Counted from the first letter of the stretch, positions 10,401 to 18,083 are shown. The stretch is DNA of 50,802 nt from Apopatosoma sp963618495 (GCA_963618495.1 CAVESF010000016.1:1-50802), one strand, 5' to 3'. The notes: generated by a model not told the origin, from the letters alone. Made by a program: numbers and translations.

Positions 10401-11032
10401 CCTGCGTCAGCCGCAAGACCGACAGACGAAAGTGCGCCGGAAAGCGCCATTATCTGCGCTTCTGTCAATCCGACTTGTTTGCCCGTTCCCGCAATTCTCA
10501 TTGACATCTCGACGATATCCGACTCTGTCGTTGCGAGGTTGTTGCCGAGCGCAACGATTGCGGAGCCGAGTCTATCAAAATTGTCCTGTGACATTCCGAC
10601 GATGTTTGCAAATTTTGCCAACGCCGATGCCGCATCTTCCGCCGATAGGTTCGTCGCTACGCCGAGGTTTACCATCGTCTCGGTAAATTCGAGGATGCTC
10701 TCCGTATGGATGCCGAGCTGTCCGGCGGCTTCCGAGACTCCGGCAATGTCTGCCGCCGCCGACGGAATCACGGTTGACAGGTCAAGTATGCCGTTCCTGA
10801 GTTCCGCGAGTTCTTCGTCTGTTGCGTCAACTGTCTTCTTGACTCCGGCAAATGCGCTCTCAAACTCCGAACCGAATTTGACCGCCGCTCCCATTCCGGC
10901 AGTCAGTCCCGCAGTCGCCCATTTTACCGCTTTCCCGATTCCTTTTACTGTCGCCGCTCCGAGTTTGGACAGTCCTTCGCTTAGCCCGCTCTCGTCAATT
11001 TTGGTGTCTATGTATATAGAGCCGTCTGCCAT
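7496..11032 (-). CDS. Tail tape measure protein (TP901 type, 1178 aa)
   Basis: Residues 1-330 match the TP901 core of tape measure proteins: an N-terminal 'GSIYIDTKIDESGL' start, 'FESAFAGVKKTVDATDEEL', then 'MSMRIAGTGKQVGLT' and 'SALSSVGL'-type segments. The centre is very hydrophobic and helical, and residues 696-1003 are seven tandem 44-residue units. The C-terminus is polar. Its length would set tail length (known for the family at about 1.5 angstrom per residue, so near 170-180 nm by inference). It lies between the chaperone group and dit, as expected. Membrane-spanning potential in the middle fits a role in DNA ejection. Confidence 0.92.
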   Translation of the reverse strand: MADGSIYIDTKIDESGLSEGLSKLGAATVKGIGKAVKWATAGLTAGMGAAVKFGSEFESAFAGVKKTVDATDEELAELRNGILDLSTVIPSAAADIAGVSEAAGQLGIHTESILEFTETMVNLGVATNLSAEDAASALAKFANIVGMSQDNFDRLGSAIVALGNNLATTESDIVEMSMRIAGTGKQVGLTEAQIMALSGALSSVGLAADAGGSAISRVLSTMQLATETGAGLEDIAKVAGMTGDEFTQAFKHDATEALQAFLLGLNDAEKSGKSAIAVISELGENEALSQFDTIVVRDALLRAAGASGVLTDALALADEAWESNTALAKEASQRYETFESKLTMLANAAKNLGTAIYDGIQEPLKDVVSFATDLVSQLNTAFTTGGIGGLADALGDVLSQAASKILEYVPSFVDCATKLVSGLVQGLTSAAPTIVASLTSVIGTLAKAFISITGDLAVLAGELIKGICDGLAANADTLIQTLTEALGQAIAKIADYLPIVIEAGANLVEAIARGVLNAVPTLLAAAAEIIESLVNASSQLLPKLVSQVGEIVALICDTLVSQTPTLISALGELIGAFAEAVPPIIESIAEELPKIGSKIVETITTFVPMVAEAGVALFEALVAQLPAAISSITAKLPTLIKGIANGIKKTAKVIVDALVMAFTAVTEALPEIISAIVSCLPELVQSIVDTLLELVPEIVECGIQLFTALISALPSIIETVCAAIPTIIESIISAVSQLLPMIIECGIQLFTALIAELPTIIESICGAIPAIIDSIVNVALSLVPQIIQCGIQLLTALVSALPDIIATIIAVIPTIIQSIIGAILDLLPLIIDCGIQLLTALVEALPEIIVTICEAIPQIIDSIISAVMEMLPQIIQCGIQLLTALVGALPEIITSICEAIPTIVNAIVDALITLIPMLIDCGIQLFLALIGALPEIISTILDALPTIIDSVINGLLSMIPQLVEAGIKLFVAIVQNLPTIIVEIVKAIPQIIAGIVKSFASFVPKMAECGLNLIKGLWNGMKDAGEWLWDKISGLFDGIVGKIKDFFGIHSPSKLFENVIGKNLVLGLAVGVDENAHEATESIAKMQDDIMDAIDAQEMVAHVRTAVDETQGEYYNAAVTSKNSAGAHSEADEDDGNGDEENGENSPKFIDNQIIIDGKEAARVITPYVEKELAWRKK
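8022..8945 (-). repeat. Seven tandem 132-bp (44-codon) repeats in the tape measure gene
   Basis: The encoded unit has the form 'ECGIQLFTALI-ALP-II-' followed by 'IP-II-SII-A---LLP'. Six copies begin with CGIQL and the last with AGIKL. From the first to the last CGIQL-equivalent is about 795 bases, i.e. six steps of 132. The copies have diverged at third positions but keep the reading frame, so gain or loss of whole units would change tail length by 44-residue steps. Confidence 0.85.
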
Positions 11033-11119
11033 TCAAATCACCTCTCTTTTGGCAGGGACAAAAATGTCCTCAGCTGTGATTTGCACGGCTCAACGGCTCA
11101 ATGTGCTTTCTGTTTTGTT

Positions 11120-11317
11120 TTATTTTGCTTTCGTGATTTGCTCCCCGTTGCGTACAACGAGTTCAAATTCCTTTTTGCACCCTCTGGTGCATTTTATCCA
11201 CACTCCGCGGCATTCCGCCGCATCGTCGTAGATGGTCGTCTTTGCTCCGCAGTATGGACATTTTGCCCATTTGCGTTTTGTTGCCGTTATGGGTACGGTC
11301 TGCGGTTCAAATATCAT
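11120..11317 (-). CDS. Small zinc-ribbon protein of the tail chaperone region
   Basis: A 65-residue protein whose ATG overlaps the stop of the preceding Gp15-like gene (ATGA at 11317-11314). It has CPYCGAKT, then C, then WIKCTRGCKKEFEL: a C-x2-C followed by a C-x3-C pair typical of one zinc ribbon. Similar Cys-rich proteins are common in clostridial prophages at this place, between chaperones and tape measure. Function unknown. An 87-base gap follows before the tape measure gene; it holds a small inverted repeat (GGACA-TGTCC) and the tape measure ribosome site. Confidence 0.6.
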   Translation of the reverse strand: MIFEPQTVPITATKRKWAKCPYCGAKTTIYDDAAECRGVWIKCTRGCKKEFELVVRNGEQITKAK

Positions 11318-11925
11318 TGCTTCAATCCTCCGGAGAATACGTTTGCCGCGTGTGCTACCTTATCCTCTTTGCTTGCCGCATGGGGCAGAGCATATATAAC
11401 CTTAAGTCTTGTTATGCGTTCCTTTTCCTGCTTGTTCTTTATTTTGGATAGATCTGCGGCGCGATAGCTCATTATCTTGCATATTTTCTGCTCGTCGCCG
11501 AGTGCGGAAAACATTGCTGAAAACTTCCACCAGTGCAGATATTCCACGCTGTTAAGGTCTATGCCATATTCAGAGAGAAACGCGGCGTATATATACGCAT
11601 CGTCGTACTCAAAGTCATATATTCTTTTTGCTCTCTGACCTCCGTCCCTGCGCTTCGCGAGCCGTTGTGCCGCTCTGTTTTCGCGCTTTTCGCACCTATA
11701 AAAAGCGAGTACGGCATCTATGGCTTCCTTGGTCTTTGGCACGTTCTGGCTTTCTCCAAAGTAGATTTCAAACATCTGCTCCATCTTCGCCTCCGGACGC
11801 ACCTCATCATCGTAAATGAGCATCTCGAACAGAACGCCTGCGCGGAAGTCACTGTTTATCGAAAACTCTCTCCCGTCAACCTCGACGGTGTCTGGGAGAG
11901 AGTCGATAAGAAGATTTGCTCTCAA
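11314..11925 (-). CDS. Bacteriophage Gp15-family tail assembly protein
   Basis: A 203-residue protein with the features of the Phage_Gp15 family: 'SINSDFRAGVLFEMLIYD' near the N-terminus, 'YLHWWKFSAMFSALGDEQ' in the centre and 'YRAADLSKIKNKQEKERI' after it. The apparent start is TTG at 11925, overlapping the stop of the previous gene (TTGA). AAGGA abuts the TTG with almost no spacing, which is poor for independent initiation. This protein and its upstream partner occupy the place of the gpG/gpT-type tail chaperones, so production by readthrough or a -1 shift should be considered. Confidence 0.75.
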   Translation of the reverse strand: MRANLLIDSLPDTVEVDGREFSINSDFRAGVLFEMLIYDDEVRPEAKMEQMFEIYFGESQNVPKTKEAIDAVLAFYRCEKRENRAAQRLAKRRDGGQRAKRIYDFEYDDAYIYAAFLSEYGIDLNSVEYLHWWKFSAMFSALGDEQKICKIMSYRAADLSKIKNKQEKERITRLKVIYALPHAASKEDKVAHAANVFSGGLKQ

Positions 11926-12326
11926 TCCTTGCTGTCGGCAGGTGCTGTTGCAGGATGTCTCCTCTGCGCACGGTTTGCGCCATATTTTACGCGCACTTCG
12001 TTCGCCGAGTCGAGATAGTCCTGCTTTTGAGCGCTGACAAATTCAAGGAAGGCTACATATGCATCCTTGCATATGCGGAAATTGTTTTTTTCGCCGCAGA
12101 CCTTTACGCCGCTTCCGTCTCCGAAAATCCGGTCGAAAAAGTCCCTCAGCCACTTGCACTGACTCTTGAGGATGTCAGATGCGCTTCCTGTTTTGGGGAG
12201 CTTCTTTTCGTCTTCGCCGAGTTGTGCAATGGCTTTTTCAAGAGCTTCGGCACAATCTGCGTCAGTGAAGTCAAACTCCGCCGCGAAATCGTTGTATCTG
12301 AAAATCGTTTCTGTGTTCTGGCTCAT
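11922..12326 (-). CDS. Tail assembly chaperone-like protein (DUF6673-like)
   Basis: A 134-residue protein between the major tail protein and the Gp15-family gene. It opens 'FRYNDFAAEFDFTDADCAE', followed by acidic helices and 'CKWLRDFFDRIFGDG', an organisation seen in small siphophage chaperones that coat the tape measure before tube assembly. Assignment rests mainly on position and this pattern; I am not certain of the family number. It ends 'ADSKD' and its TGA overlaps the TTG of the next frame. Confidence 0.55.
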   Translation of the reverse strand: MSQNTETIFRYNDFAAEFDFTDADCAEALEKAIAQLGEDEKKLPKTGSASDILKSQCKWLRDFFDRIFGDGSGVKVCGEKNNFRICKDAYVAFLEFVSAQKQDYLDSANEVRVKYGANRAQRRHPATAPADSKD

Positions 12327-12346
12327 TGGCTCAAATCCTCCTCAAA

Positions 12347-12832
12347 TCAGGTTCCCGTAGCTTCCGTGAAAGTCTTTGCAGAAATGTCGAATGTACCCTT
12401 GACCGCCGTGCCGACGGCTTTCAGCGTACCGGTATAGATGAGCGCGTCCGTTCCGCTCCCTTTGCTGTCGGGAATGACGGCGTAGGTGCGCTTGTATGCG
12501 GTCGCCTTGCCTCCGGTTGCGTCAAAAAGGTGTGCAATCACGACGTCGATATGCGCATCGTTGCCGACCGCTTCACTGTCTGTGATGTCAGCAATCTTCT
12601 CGCACACAGGGTCGTCCTGATACATATCGAAAGAGTAGGAAATCGACGGCGCATAGCCGACAACATCCGAGCGTTCCGTTCTTTCGTGAACATACTGCCG
12701 CGAATACTCTTTTGCGTTTTTGCTTTCGGAAAGGTCTGTGAAGCCCTCCCCGATAAGACTATACGATGCCGTGCCGCTTGTGCCGCAGTTGGCATAAGCC
12801 TGCATCTGGTCTCTCGTAATGAGCTTAGACAT
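12347..12832 (-). CDS. Major tail protein (tail tube)
   Basis: A 161-residue protein starting 'MSKLITRDQMQAYANCG' with GGAGG nine bases before the ATG. It contains 'SYSLIGEGFTDLSESKN', 'RSDVVGYAPSISYSFD' and 'AYKRTYAVIPDSKGSG', the common pattern of phage major tail tube proteins in Firmicutes (phi13/A118-like). The C-terminal 'DALIYTGTLKAVGTAVKGTFD' is typical of the tube fold's last strands. It lies directly after the tail terminator and before the chaperones, as expected. Confidence 0.85.
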   Translation of the reverse strand: MSKLITRDQMQAYANCGTSGTASYSLIGEGFTDLSESKNAKEYSRQYVHERTERSDVVGYAPSISYSFDMYQDDPVCEKIADITDSEAVGNDAHIDVVIAHLFDATGGKATAYKRTYAVIPDSKGSGTDALIYTGTLKAVGTAVKGTFDISAKTFTEATGT

Positions 12833-12838
12833 TTGGTT

Positions 12839-13300
12839 TTACCTCCGTTTTTTGAAATATTGCATCTCGAAAATAACCTGAAAATCCTCATACCCGTTGT
12901 TGTATCGCGTAGCAATAGCCGGTGTCGCAGTCATTTCAATGCTTCGAGCCTGCGTATCATTTGCGTACTGTGGGAGGTTCTTATACTCCCGTGTATCTTC
13001 ATCCCGCGTTTCGAGCCAGTCTCCGAGTGAGTTCAATACCCCTGTTGCGTCAAGCCGCGTTCTGGTGTCCTGCGAGTTCACTCGGATATAGACTGCGAAA
13101 GCAAGGATGCCGATATAACTGCCGTCAACATACTGCCGCACGACCTTTGCTCTCGTCAATGGCTGGAGCATCATGGACGGCGGCTGTTCGCCAAGTTCGT
13201 CAAGTCGTATTTCACACGGCTTTCCGCTCCAATCGTTGATTTTTTCAAGCAGTGTCTGTACAAGGTATGCGCCGTCGTTTGTGAATTTTGTGTTTCCCAT
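12839..13300 (-). CDS. Tail terminator / minor capsid protein 3-like
   Basis: A 153-residue protein that fits the Minor_capsid_3 family: 'DGAYLVQTLLEKINDW' at the start, 'QPLTRAKVVRQYVDGSYIG' in the centre, a Tyr/Arg-rich second half and 'EDFQVIFEMQYFKKRR' at the end. Such proteins cap the tail tube. It lies 6 bases from the major tail protein gene and 4 from the preceding neck gene, so the group is translated together. Confidence 0.75.
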   Translation of the reverse strand: MGNTKFTNDGAYLVQTLLEKINDWSGKPCEIRLDELGEQPPSMMLQPLTRAKVVRQYVDGSYIGILAFAVYIRVNSQDTRTRLDATGVLNSLGDWLETRDEDTREYKNLPQYANDTQARSIEMTATPAIATRYNNGYEDFQVIFEMQYFKKRR

Positions 13301-13304
13301 CGCG

Positions 13305-13646
13305 TTACCCCTTGATAACTCTTTCTACCCCGTCAAACCACTTTTTCTGGTTCACTGCTTTTGCCTTTTCAAACCACATAGCAGTTGCCAGCGGGTGCTT
13401 TGCCGGAGAGAAGTGTATATACGTGCCGTAATAGCAATGCCGCGCATACGGAGCGTTGTAGATTACCTCACCGCTACCAAGCGTTGTGCCGCGAATACCG
13501 CTGTTCCGCAGATTTCCCGTGTCCATCGGCACATACGGGTCTGAGTCTTTCAGCACCTCATTGTCGAGGTACTTCTGCGCCTGTTGAAACCTTACATGGA
13601 ATCGCGCAATCGTGTAGTCCTCATTGATTTCGACTCTTATCGTCAT
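13305..13646 (-). CDS. Neck protein / minor capsid protein 2-like (HK97 gp10 type)
   Basis: A 113-residue protein with the HK97-gp10/Minor_capsid_2 pattern: 'ARFHVRFQQAQKYLDNEVL', 'YVPMDTGNLRNSG' (the conserved P-x-DTG-L-S/N motif), 'VIYNAPYARHCYYGT', and 'HPLATAMWFEKAKA' near the end. These proteins sit in the head-tail joint. The ATG follows GGAGG by 10 bases; upstream the stop of the previous gene overlaps it (ATGA). Confidence 0.8.
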   Translation of the reverse strand: MTIRVEINEDYTIARFHVRFQQAQKYLDNEVLKDSDPYVPMDTGNLRNSGIRGTTLGSGEVIYNAPYARHCYYGTYIHFSPAKHPLATAMWFEKAKAVNQKKWFDGVERVIKG

Positions 13647-14077
13647 TTCCCGAACACCTCCACATGGTACATCCTCTTGCTACCCATATCAAATCGTGTG
13701 TACCCTATGATTGAGTAGTAGTTAGGAACTCCGCTCGGCGGCAAGTTTCCATTGTCCGTTTCTCCGAAACAATCTTTTCCGTTCGGTGCAATCGTCCAGC
13801 AGGACGCTTTTTCAGCACTCGACAACGCTTCATATTCATCCGGCTCAATAAACTTGCGCTTTCTGCCCTCGGAGTCCACGACGGTTGTGTTCTGGTCGAA
13901 AATGTAGAGCCGCGCATTGCATTCCGGTGTGGTTGCGTACTGCGTTCTCCCGACCCCGTTGTGATGTTGCAAAGAACATCCCGAAACCGTGTATTTCTCG
14001 TATGCCGCAACATAGTCAACCTCTCCTACATAGTGGTAGAGGAAAACTTTGTCTTTCAGGATTCTGCGGTCAGGCAT
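13643..14077 (-). CDS. Head-tail joining protein (minor capsid 1 / DUF6751-like position)
   Basis: A 144-residue protein. I prefer the second ATG (14077), eight bases after GGGAGGT; the first ATG at 14083 is only one or two bases from it. Sequence features include 'FLYHYVGEVDYVAAYEKY', 'CNARLYIFDQNTTVVD' and 'CWTIAPNGKDCFGETDNG'. The position, third gene after the capsid gene and before the gp10-like protein, is that of the stopper/head-closure protein of A118-like phages. The family is not recognised with certainty. Confidence 0.6.
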   Translation of the reverse strand: MPDRRILKDKVFLYHYVGEVDYVAAYEKYTVSGCSLQHHNGVGRTQYATTPECNARLYIFDQNTTVVDSEGRKRKFIEPDEYEALSSAEKASCWTIAPNGKDCFGETDNGNLPPSGVPNYYSIIGYTRFDMGSKRMYHVEVFGK

Positions 14078-14486
14078 TGTCATACCTCCCTTGGTAGAAC
14101 CACCTGCGCATCAGTCCGTCCTTTCGGAGTAATTCGATGGCGAACGGGGAAATCGGAATCCCGTTTATCGCAGTAAATGCGCTTGACCCTCCTGCCGAGG
14201 ATGTCGCACCTGCGCTCACGGAATAGTCTCCGAGTCTTTCGTTTCCTCCTGCGCCTGTTCCGACAGAGGAAAATCCGTGTATTGCGTCTATTCCCCCGTA
14301 TTGAAAAAGGCACTCGACCTCGTATGCGGTTGCCCGCATAACATTCTCCGTAACGACCTTGATGGGTAACACCGCCGCCATGTCGATGGCATCACTGGCG
14401 GCTTGCACAAGGCGCGTCAATTCGTCGTCCGCAATCTCCACGCCCCCGAAAGTGTCTTTGTAGTATTCTGCCGTAATGTATGCCAT
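14070..14486 (-). CDS. Head-tail connector (adaptor) protein
   Basis: A 138-residue protein starting at ATG 14486 (MAYITAEYYKDTFGG), with AGGGAG 7-8 bases upstream; the frame also offers a GTG two codons earlier. Helices such as 'LTRLVQAASDAIDMAA' and 'MRATAYEVECLFQYGGIDA', followed by a Gly/Ser-rich segment and 'GIPISPFAIELLRKDGLM', fit the gp6/gp15-type connector that docks on the portal. It lies two genes after the major capsid gene. Confidence 0.7.
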   Translation of the reverse strand: MAYITAEYYKDTFGGVEIADDELTRLVQAASDAIDMAAVLPIKVVTENVMRATAYEVECLFQYGGIDAIHGFSSVGTGAGGNERLGDYSVSAGATSSAGGSSAFTAINGIPISPFAIELLRKDGLMRRWFYQGRYDNA

Positions 14487-14504
14487 TTCCACGCTCCCTC
14501 TCTG

Positions 14505-14843
14505 CTATGCTTTCTTGGCTTTCTGTGCGGCTTTTGATTCCGCATCCCCATTTGCCCGTCTTTCCTCTTTCGTGCCGTTGACGGAAGTTTTTGCGGCTTC
14601 CTCGGCAATGATTGTGTGCAGGCGGGAAACTTCTGCTTCAAGCTCCGCGATTTTTGCTTCCTGACGGCGGATTGTTCTGGCGTTTTGTTTATACTGGGTC
14701 ACCAATTCGTCATATGTCAGCTGCTTGCCGACATCGACGATACTTCCGCTCGCGTCCACCACCGCATACCCCTGTCTGAGATATGCGGTGACTTCGCTGT
14801 CAGGAATGCGCAATTCGGAATTGCCTTTGACAACTCTTACCAT
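14505..14843 (-). CDS. Hypothetical head-module protein with C-terminal coiled coil
   Basis: A 112-residue protein. GAGGTGA lies 9 bases before the ATG at 14843 and only 3 before the ATG at 14849, so I prefer the inner start. It opens 'MVRVVKGNSELRIPDSEV', continues 'YLRQGYAVVDASGSIVDVG', and has a charged helix with heptad spacing ('RRQEAKIAELEAEVSRL') and a Lys/Ala-rich end. Small proteins like this often lie between capsid and connector genes in Firmicutes phages; function unknown. Confidence 0.6.
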   Translation of the reverse strand: MVRVVKGNSELRIPDSEVTAYLRQGYAVVDASGSIVDVGKQLTYDELVTQYKQNARTIRRQEAKIAELEAEVSRLHTIIAEEAAKTSVNGTKEERRANGDAESKAAQKAKKA

Positions 14844-14857
14844 GCGCATTCACCTCG

Positions 14858-16054
14858 TCAGGTCTTGGAGGTAGCCGTTCCGGTTGCGCCAGCAACCGCA
14901 CGACCGTCTGCGTTCGCCTCAACCACGGCAATCTTCGTGCCGTTATCAACGGTGACAACATCTCCAGAGGCAAATTCCGTCCACACGCTCTTGTCGATTT
15001 CACCGCCGAGAATGGGAGTGTTTTCGGTAGCCGCAAAATAGAACTTGTCGCCCTCGTGCTTCTTGGCGGTGGTTACGGTAATCTTGCAATCACCAGCAAC
15101 CGCGCCGCTCTCCGTGGATGCGGCGGTAGCAAAGGTGAGCGTATCAAGGGCAATCGGCTCGCACACGTATTCGAGCGCGTATTCCTTGAGTGGGACGATG
15201 AACGCATCCTCGAACGACTCCTCGAAGTAGTCGTATTTGCCCTCGCTTCCTGCGGACGGAGGGTCAAGCTGTGCGTACTCGTAGGAAACGGGCGTGATGA
15301 CTGCGGTCGGGTGAACGAGGAACATGCGAATCTGCTTTGCGGTAACGCCGGGTATCCAGCCCTCGGTGAAATCGTAAGCGGTCATCATCAGTTCCTCGGG
15401 GATAACCTCAATTTCCACCTTGTCGATGTTGGAAACAGCGCGGTCGATAGAGCTGTTCAGACCGGACTGCCCGACCTGCCGCTGAATCTTGATGGCGTTT
15501 TTCAGCATCGTCTCGATTGACGGAGTGATGTACAGGATTCTGCCGGACGACGGAACACGCTTGTTCGTCATTCTCTCCATCATTCTGTCAAAGACAGCGA
15601 GGATGTTGTCCACGGTCAGCGTGTCGGTGTACGGCACTCTGCCCAGCTCACGCCAGTCTGCGTACAGACGGCTGACGAGGTATGCGTCCATTTCGGGGAA
15701 CTTCTGCTCGTTGTTGTACACCTGAGTGATGTTCTGGATGCTTGCCGTGCCGTTCGTGAAATCGATGTCGGTAGGATGTACCAGCGTACTCCACTTTCTG
15801 TGATTGCGGAGTGTTCGCGGGAACCACTCATTGTTGTAGCGGCGAGCTTTTGCGCCGATTGCGTCGGTATCTCCGGCGGTTCTGCCGGAAGTGATGATGT
15901 GAGGAATCTCAATCGTCTTGCCGTTCATCCAGCGGTATCTGCCGTTGTTGGGAGTCGCGTACAGCTTGCCGAAATGCAGGACATAGGGATATGCCTGCGC
16001 GAGATTCGTGCCGTACTGCTTTGCATAGTTAAGAGTCTGCTTTTCAAAGCTCAT
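14858..16054 (-). CDS. Major capsid protein
   Basis: A 398-residue protein directly after the scaffold gene. The body has 'RWMNGKTIEIPHIITSGR', 'WSTLVHPTDIDFTNGTASI' and 'GVTAKQIRMFLVHPTAVI', the pattern of HK97-fold capsids of A118-like Firmicutes phages. After about residue 310 a Thr/Val/Ala-rich segment ('CKITVTTAKKHEGDKF' and following) looks like an added beta-sandwich (Ig-like/decoration) domain displayed on the shell. Separation of shell and extra domain is inferred from composition. Confidence 0.85.
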   Translation of the reverse strand: MSFEKQTLNYAKQYGTNLAQAYPYVLHFGKLYATPNNGRYRWMNGKTIEIPHIITSGRTAGDTDAIGAKARRYNNEWFPRTLRNHRKWSTLVHPTDIDFTNGTASIQNITQVYNNEQKFPEMDAYLVSRLYADWRELGRVPYTDTLTVDNILAVFDRMMERMTNKRVPSSGRILYITPSIETMLKNAIKIQRQVGQSGLNSSIDRAVSNIDKVEIEVIPEELMMTAYDFTEGWIPGVTAKQIRMFLVHPTAVITPVSYEYAQLDPPSAGSEGKYDYFEESFEDAFIVPLKEYALEYVCEPIALDTLTFATAASTESGAVAGDCKITVTTAKKHEGDKFYFAATENTPILGGEIDKSVWTEFASGDVVTVDNGTKIAVVEANADGRAVAGATGTATSKT

Positions 16055-16078
16055 GATAATAATTCCTTTCGTTTTTAG

Positions 16079-16750
16079 TTAGTTTTGTTTGGGAAGCGGT
16101 CTTACGAGGTTAAATCCCGAAAAATCGAAATTCGCATCGCCGCCGTTCTGACCTCCGCCCTGTTCGCTTCCGTTCGGGGCGAATCTCGGGAAATTGCCTG
16201 TGCCATTGTTGCCGCCATTTCCACCGTTTCCTGCGCCGCCTTTGCCTCCGTCGTCGCCATTGTCTTCCGGAACGAAACAGTCAGGCTCGTCAGTCTTGTA
16301 TTTCTCCATGAATTCTTTTCCGCCGACAATCTTGCCGTCAACATACTTGACAGATTCTGCCTTGCGGAAATCGGCGAGGACGGCTCTGCGCGCCGCCTTT
16401 GAGGTGAATTTGTAGCCATCAAGGAACTTTTCTGCGGCAAAGTCGTTTGCTTGTTCCGCAAGCTTGCCCGTGAGCGCTTTCGTATCGTCATTGTATTTCT
16501 GCTGGAGAGCAGTGAGCTTACCGGAAAGCTCCTCCGCCGTTCCTTTGTGCTTCTGCAGTTCGACGATGTCCGCGTCTCTCTGTGCGAGCTGTTGCGTCAG
16601 CCCCGCAACCTTTGTGTTGAGCGTTGCCTGTTCCTGTTCAAGCGTGGCGATTTTGTCGTTCTTTGTCTGAACAGAGTTGCCATGCTCCGACATGATTTTG
16701 TCGATGATGTCATCCGCGAGTCCGAGTGCTTTGAGAAATTCTCTTTTCAT
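16079..16750 (-). CDS. Capsid scaffold protein (phage minor structural GP20 family)
   Basis: A 223-residue protein. It begins 'MKREFLKALGLADDIIDKI', typical of GP20 scaffolds, followed by a long coiled coil (about 30-105, 'KIATLEQEQATLNTKVAGL'), then 'FTSKAARRAVLADFRKAE' and a Gly/Asn-rich C-terminal tail. Perfect AAGGAGG stands before the ATG. The position just before the capsid gene is diagnostic. The Gly/Asn tail is longer than in many relatives. Confidence 0.88.
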   Translation of the reverse strand: MKREFLKALGLADDIIDKIMSEHGNSVQTKNDKIATLEQEQATLNTKVAGLTQQLAQRDADIVELQKHKGTAEELSGKLTALQQKYNDDTKALTGKLAEQANDFAAEKFLDGYKFTSKAARRAVLADFRKAESVKYVDGKIVGGKEFMEKYKTDEPDCFVPEDNGDDGGKGGAGNGGNGGNNGTGNFPRFAPNGSEQGGGQNGGDANFDFSGFNLVRPLPKQN

Positions 16751-16893
16751 TGATTTTGCCTCCTTAATCTACGCTTTGTTGTCGCAGTTGCTCTGCGTGA
16801 TTTTCGCACAATTTGCACTCCGTGCGCGATTCGGAGAGTATGTGTTCGCGGCTTCCCACGTCGCGAAAACAACGAAATTGAATGTGCGGTCAT
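16747..16893 (-). CDS. Candidate small ORF bridging minor head and scaffold genes
   Basis: The 140 bases between the minor head gene and the scaffold gene hold two overlapping small frames. This one (48 codons, MTAHSISLFSRRGK...) has an ATGA overlap with the upstream stop and another with the scaffold start, exactly filling the gap; its product would be very basic (11 Arg, 3 Lys). The alternative frame, 16769-16942 (57 codons, ending 'QSNCDNKA'), has codon choice closer to the neighbours and ends just before the scaffold ribosome site, but its start lies inside the upstream gene. I cannot decide between them, and neither may be real. Confidence 0.3.
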   Translation of the reverse strand: MTAHSISLFSRRGKPRTHTLRIAHGVQIVRKSRRATATTKRRLRRQNQ

Positions 16894-18065
16894 GTGGCTT
16901 TTCTTGCCGCCCACGCCGCTTTGCCGGCAATGCTTCTGTCATAACCTCCAACAGCCGTTCTGTCCGATGCCGAAAAGAATCCGTCATGGCTGGCGAGGAA
17001 TGCTTCGAGGCGTTTTCGCCTGTTTGCCAGCGTCCGCGCCGCCCGCGAAAATTCTTCGTCAAGTTGCGCGTATGTTTCCGGCGTTGTCGCCGCTTTTCTT
17101 GCGGCGTCAAGTGCCATTACTTCTTTTTTGGAGGAGCGTATCGCCCTCTCCAGTACTCTTTGTTCCTGCTGTGTGTCGTATTCCGCGTTGTTGTCCGCGC
17201 TACGCTGTTTTGAAAAAGTCGGTGTTGAAAATCCGAGGATGTACGGGTAAAAGTTGTGATAACAATTCCATCCGCACAATCCGTCGCCGGAACCGTATCC
17301 GCAAGCGTCCGCAAGTGTCCTGTATCCCTTTGTCGAGCCTTTGATGCTGTATATGCCACCCTGCCATACGGCATGCTCCGGTCTTGCTCCACTGTGCGCC
17401 GTTACCTCCACAAGGTCACTTCCCAGCTCACCCGCTCTTGCCAACTGCAATTCAGCGGTTGTCTGGTTTGCTCCTGTGAGTATCGCCCTACGCGCCGCTG
17501 TTTCGAGCGAGTCGCTGTGTCCGCTTGGGTAAGCCACCGACTGAATGCCCTTTCCGGCAATCTCTTTCACACTCCTGCGTATTGCCGTCGCTGGGTCGAG
17601 ATTGCCCGTTATGATACCGAGATAGGATTTATCAAGAGAGTTGGAGAGAGCTTTCGTCGCATCGAGCGCCGTCGTGCCGCAATAGTTGTGCAGTAGCCCG
17701 TTGGTCTTTGCAATGCCCGCTTTCAGGACTTCGTTGAGCGCTTCGGAATAGACAAATTGCCCCGTCACAAGTCCTGCGGCGCGGTACACAACTTCGTCGG
17801 TTGCAAGCGATTTCACGCCCGCTTCTCTCAATATGTCGCCGACCTCTGCGTCAGAAACATTGAGCGCTTTTGAAATCAGCCGCGTCGCATTCCTGTTCAG
17901 ACCGCGCATCTCTTTCAGCTTCTCTATCTGCCAGACGGACGATGCTGTGACTGTACCGCGCTTTACGATTCTTGCGCATATATCGGCGAGTATTTCCGCC
18001 TCCAATTCTCCGAAAAGTTCTAACAGCGGTTCAGGAAGTGTCATCAATTGTGCGGGTGTCAGCAC
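16890..18065 (-). CDS. Minor head protein (phage minor capsid protein 2 family)
   Basis: A 391-residue protein with the Phage_min_cap2 pattern: an N-terminal helical region ending 'DEVVYRAAGLV', 'NYCGTTALDATKALSNSLD', 'TAARRAILTGANQTTAEL', then 'EVTAHSGARPEHAVWQGG' and 'GLCGWNCYHNFYPYILG', the conserved His/Cys-containing core of this MuF-like family. A coiled tail follows. Located between portal and scaffold as in A118-like phages. Probably a few copies per virion near the portal. Confidence 0.88.
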   Translation of the reverse strand: MLTPAQLMTLPEPLLELFGELEAEILADICARIVKRGTVTASSVWQIEKLKEMRGLNRNATRLISKALNVSDAEVGDILREAGVKSLATDEVVYRAAGLVTGQFVYSEALNEVLKAGIAKTNGLLHNYCGTTALDATKALSNSLDKSYLGIITGNLDPATAIRRSVKEIAGKGIQSVAYPSGHSDSLETAARRAILTGANQTTAELQLARAGELGSDLVEVTAHSGARPEHAVWQGGIYSIKGSTKGYRTLADACGYGSGDGLCGWNCYHNFYPYILGFSTPTFSKQRSADNNAEYDTQQEQRVLERAIRSSKKEVMALDAARKAATTPETYAQLDEEFSRAARTLANRRKRLEAFLASHDGFFSASDRTAVGGYDRSIAGKAAWAARKAT

Positions 18066-18083
18066 ATCTCGTCACCTCCCGTC

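Noticed and set aside
10047..11231. A 394-codon plus-strand frame opposite the tape measure gene
   Set aside because: Ser/Ala/Pro-rich antisense shadow of the tape measure N-terminus; no start context.
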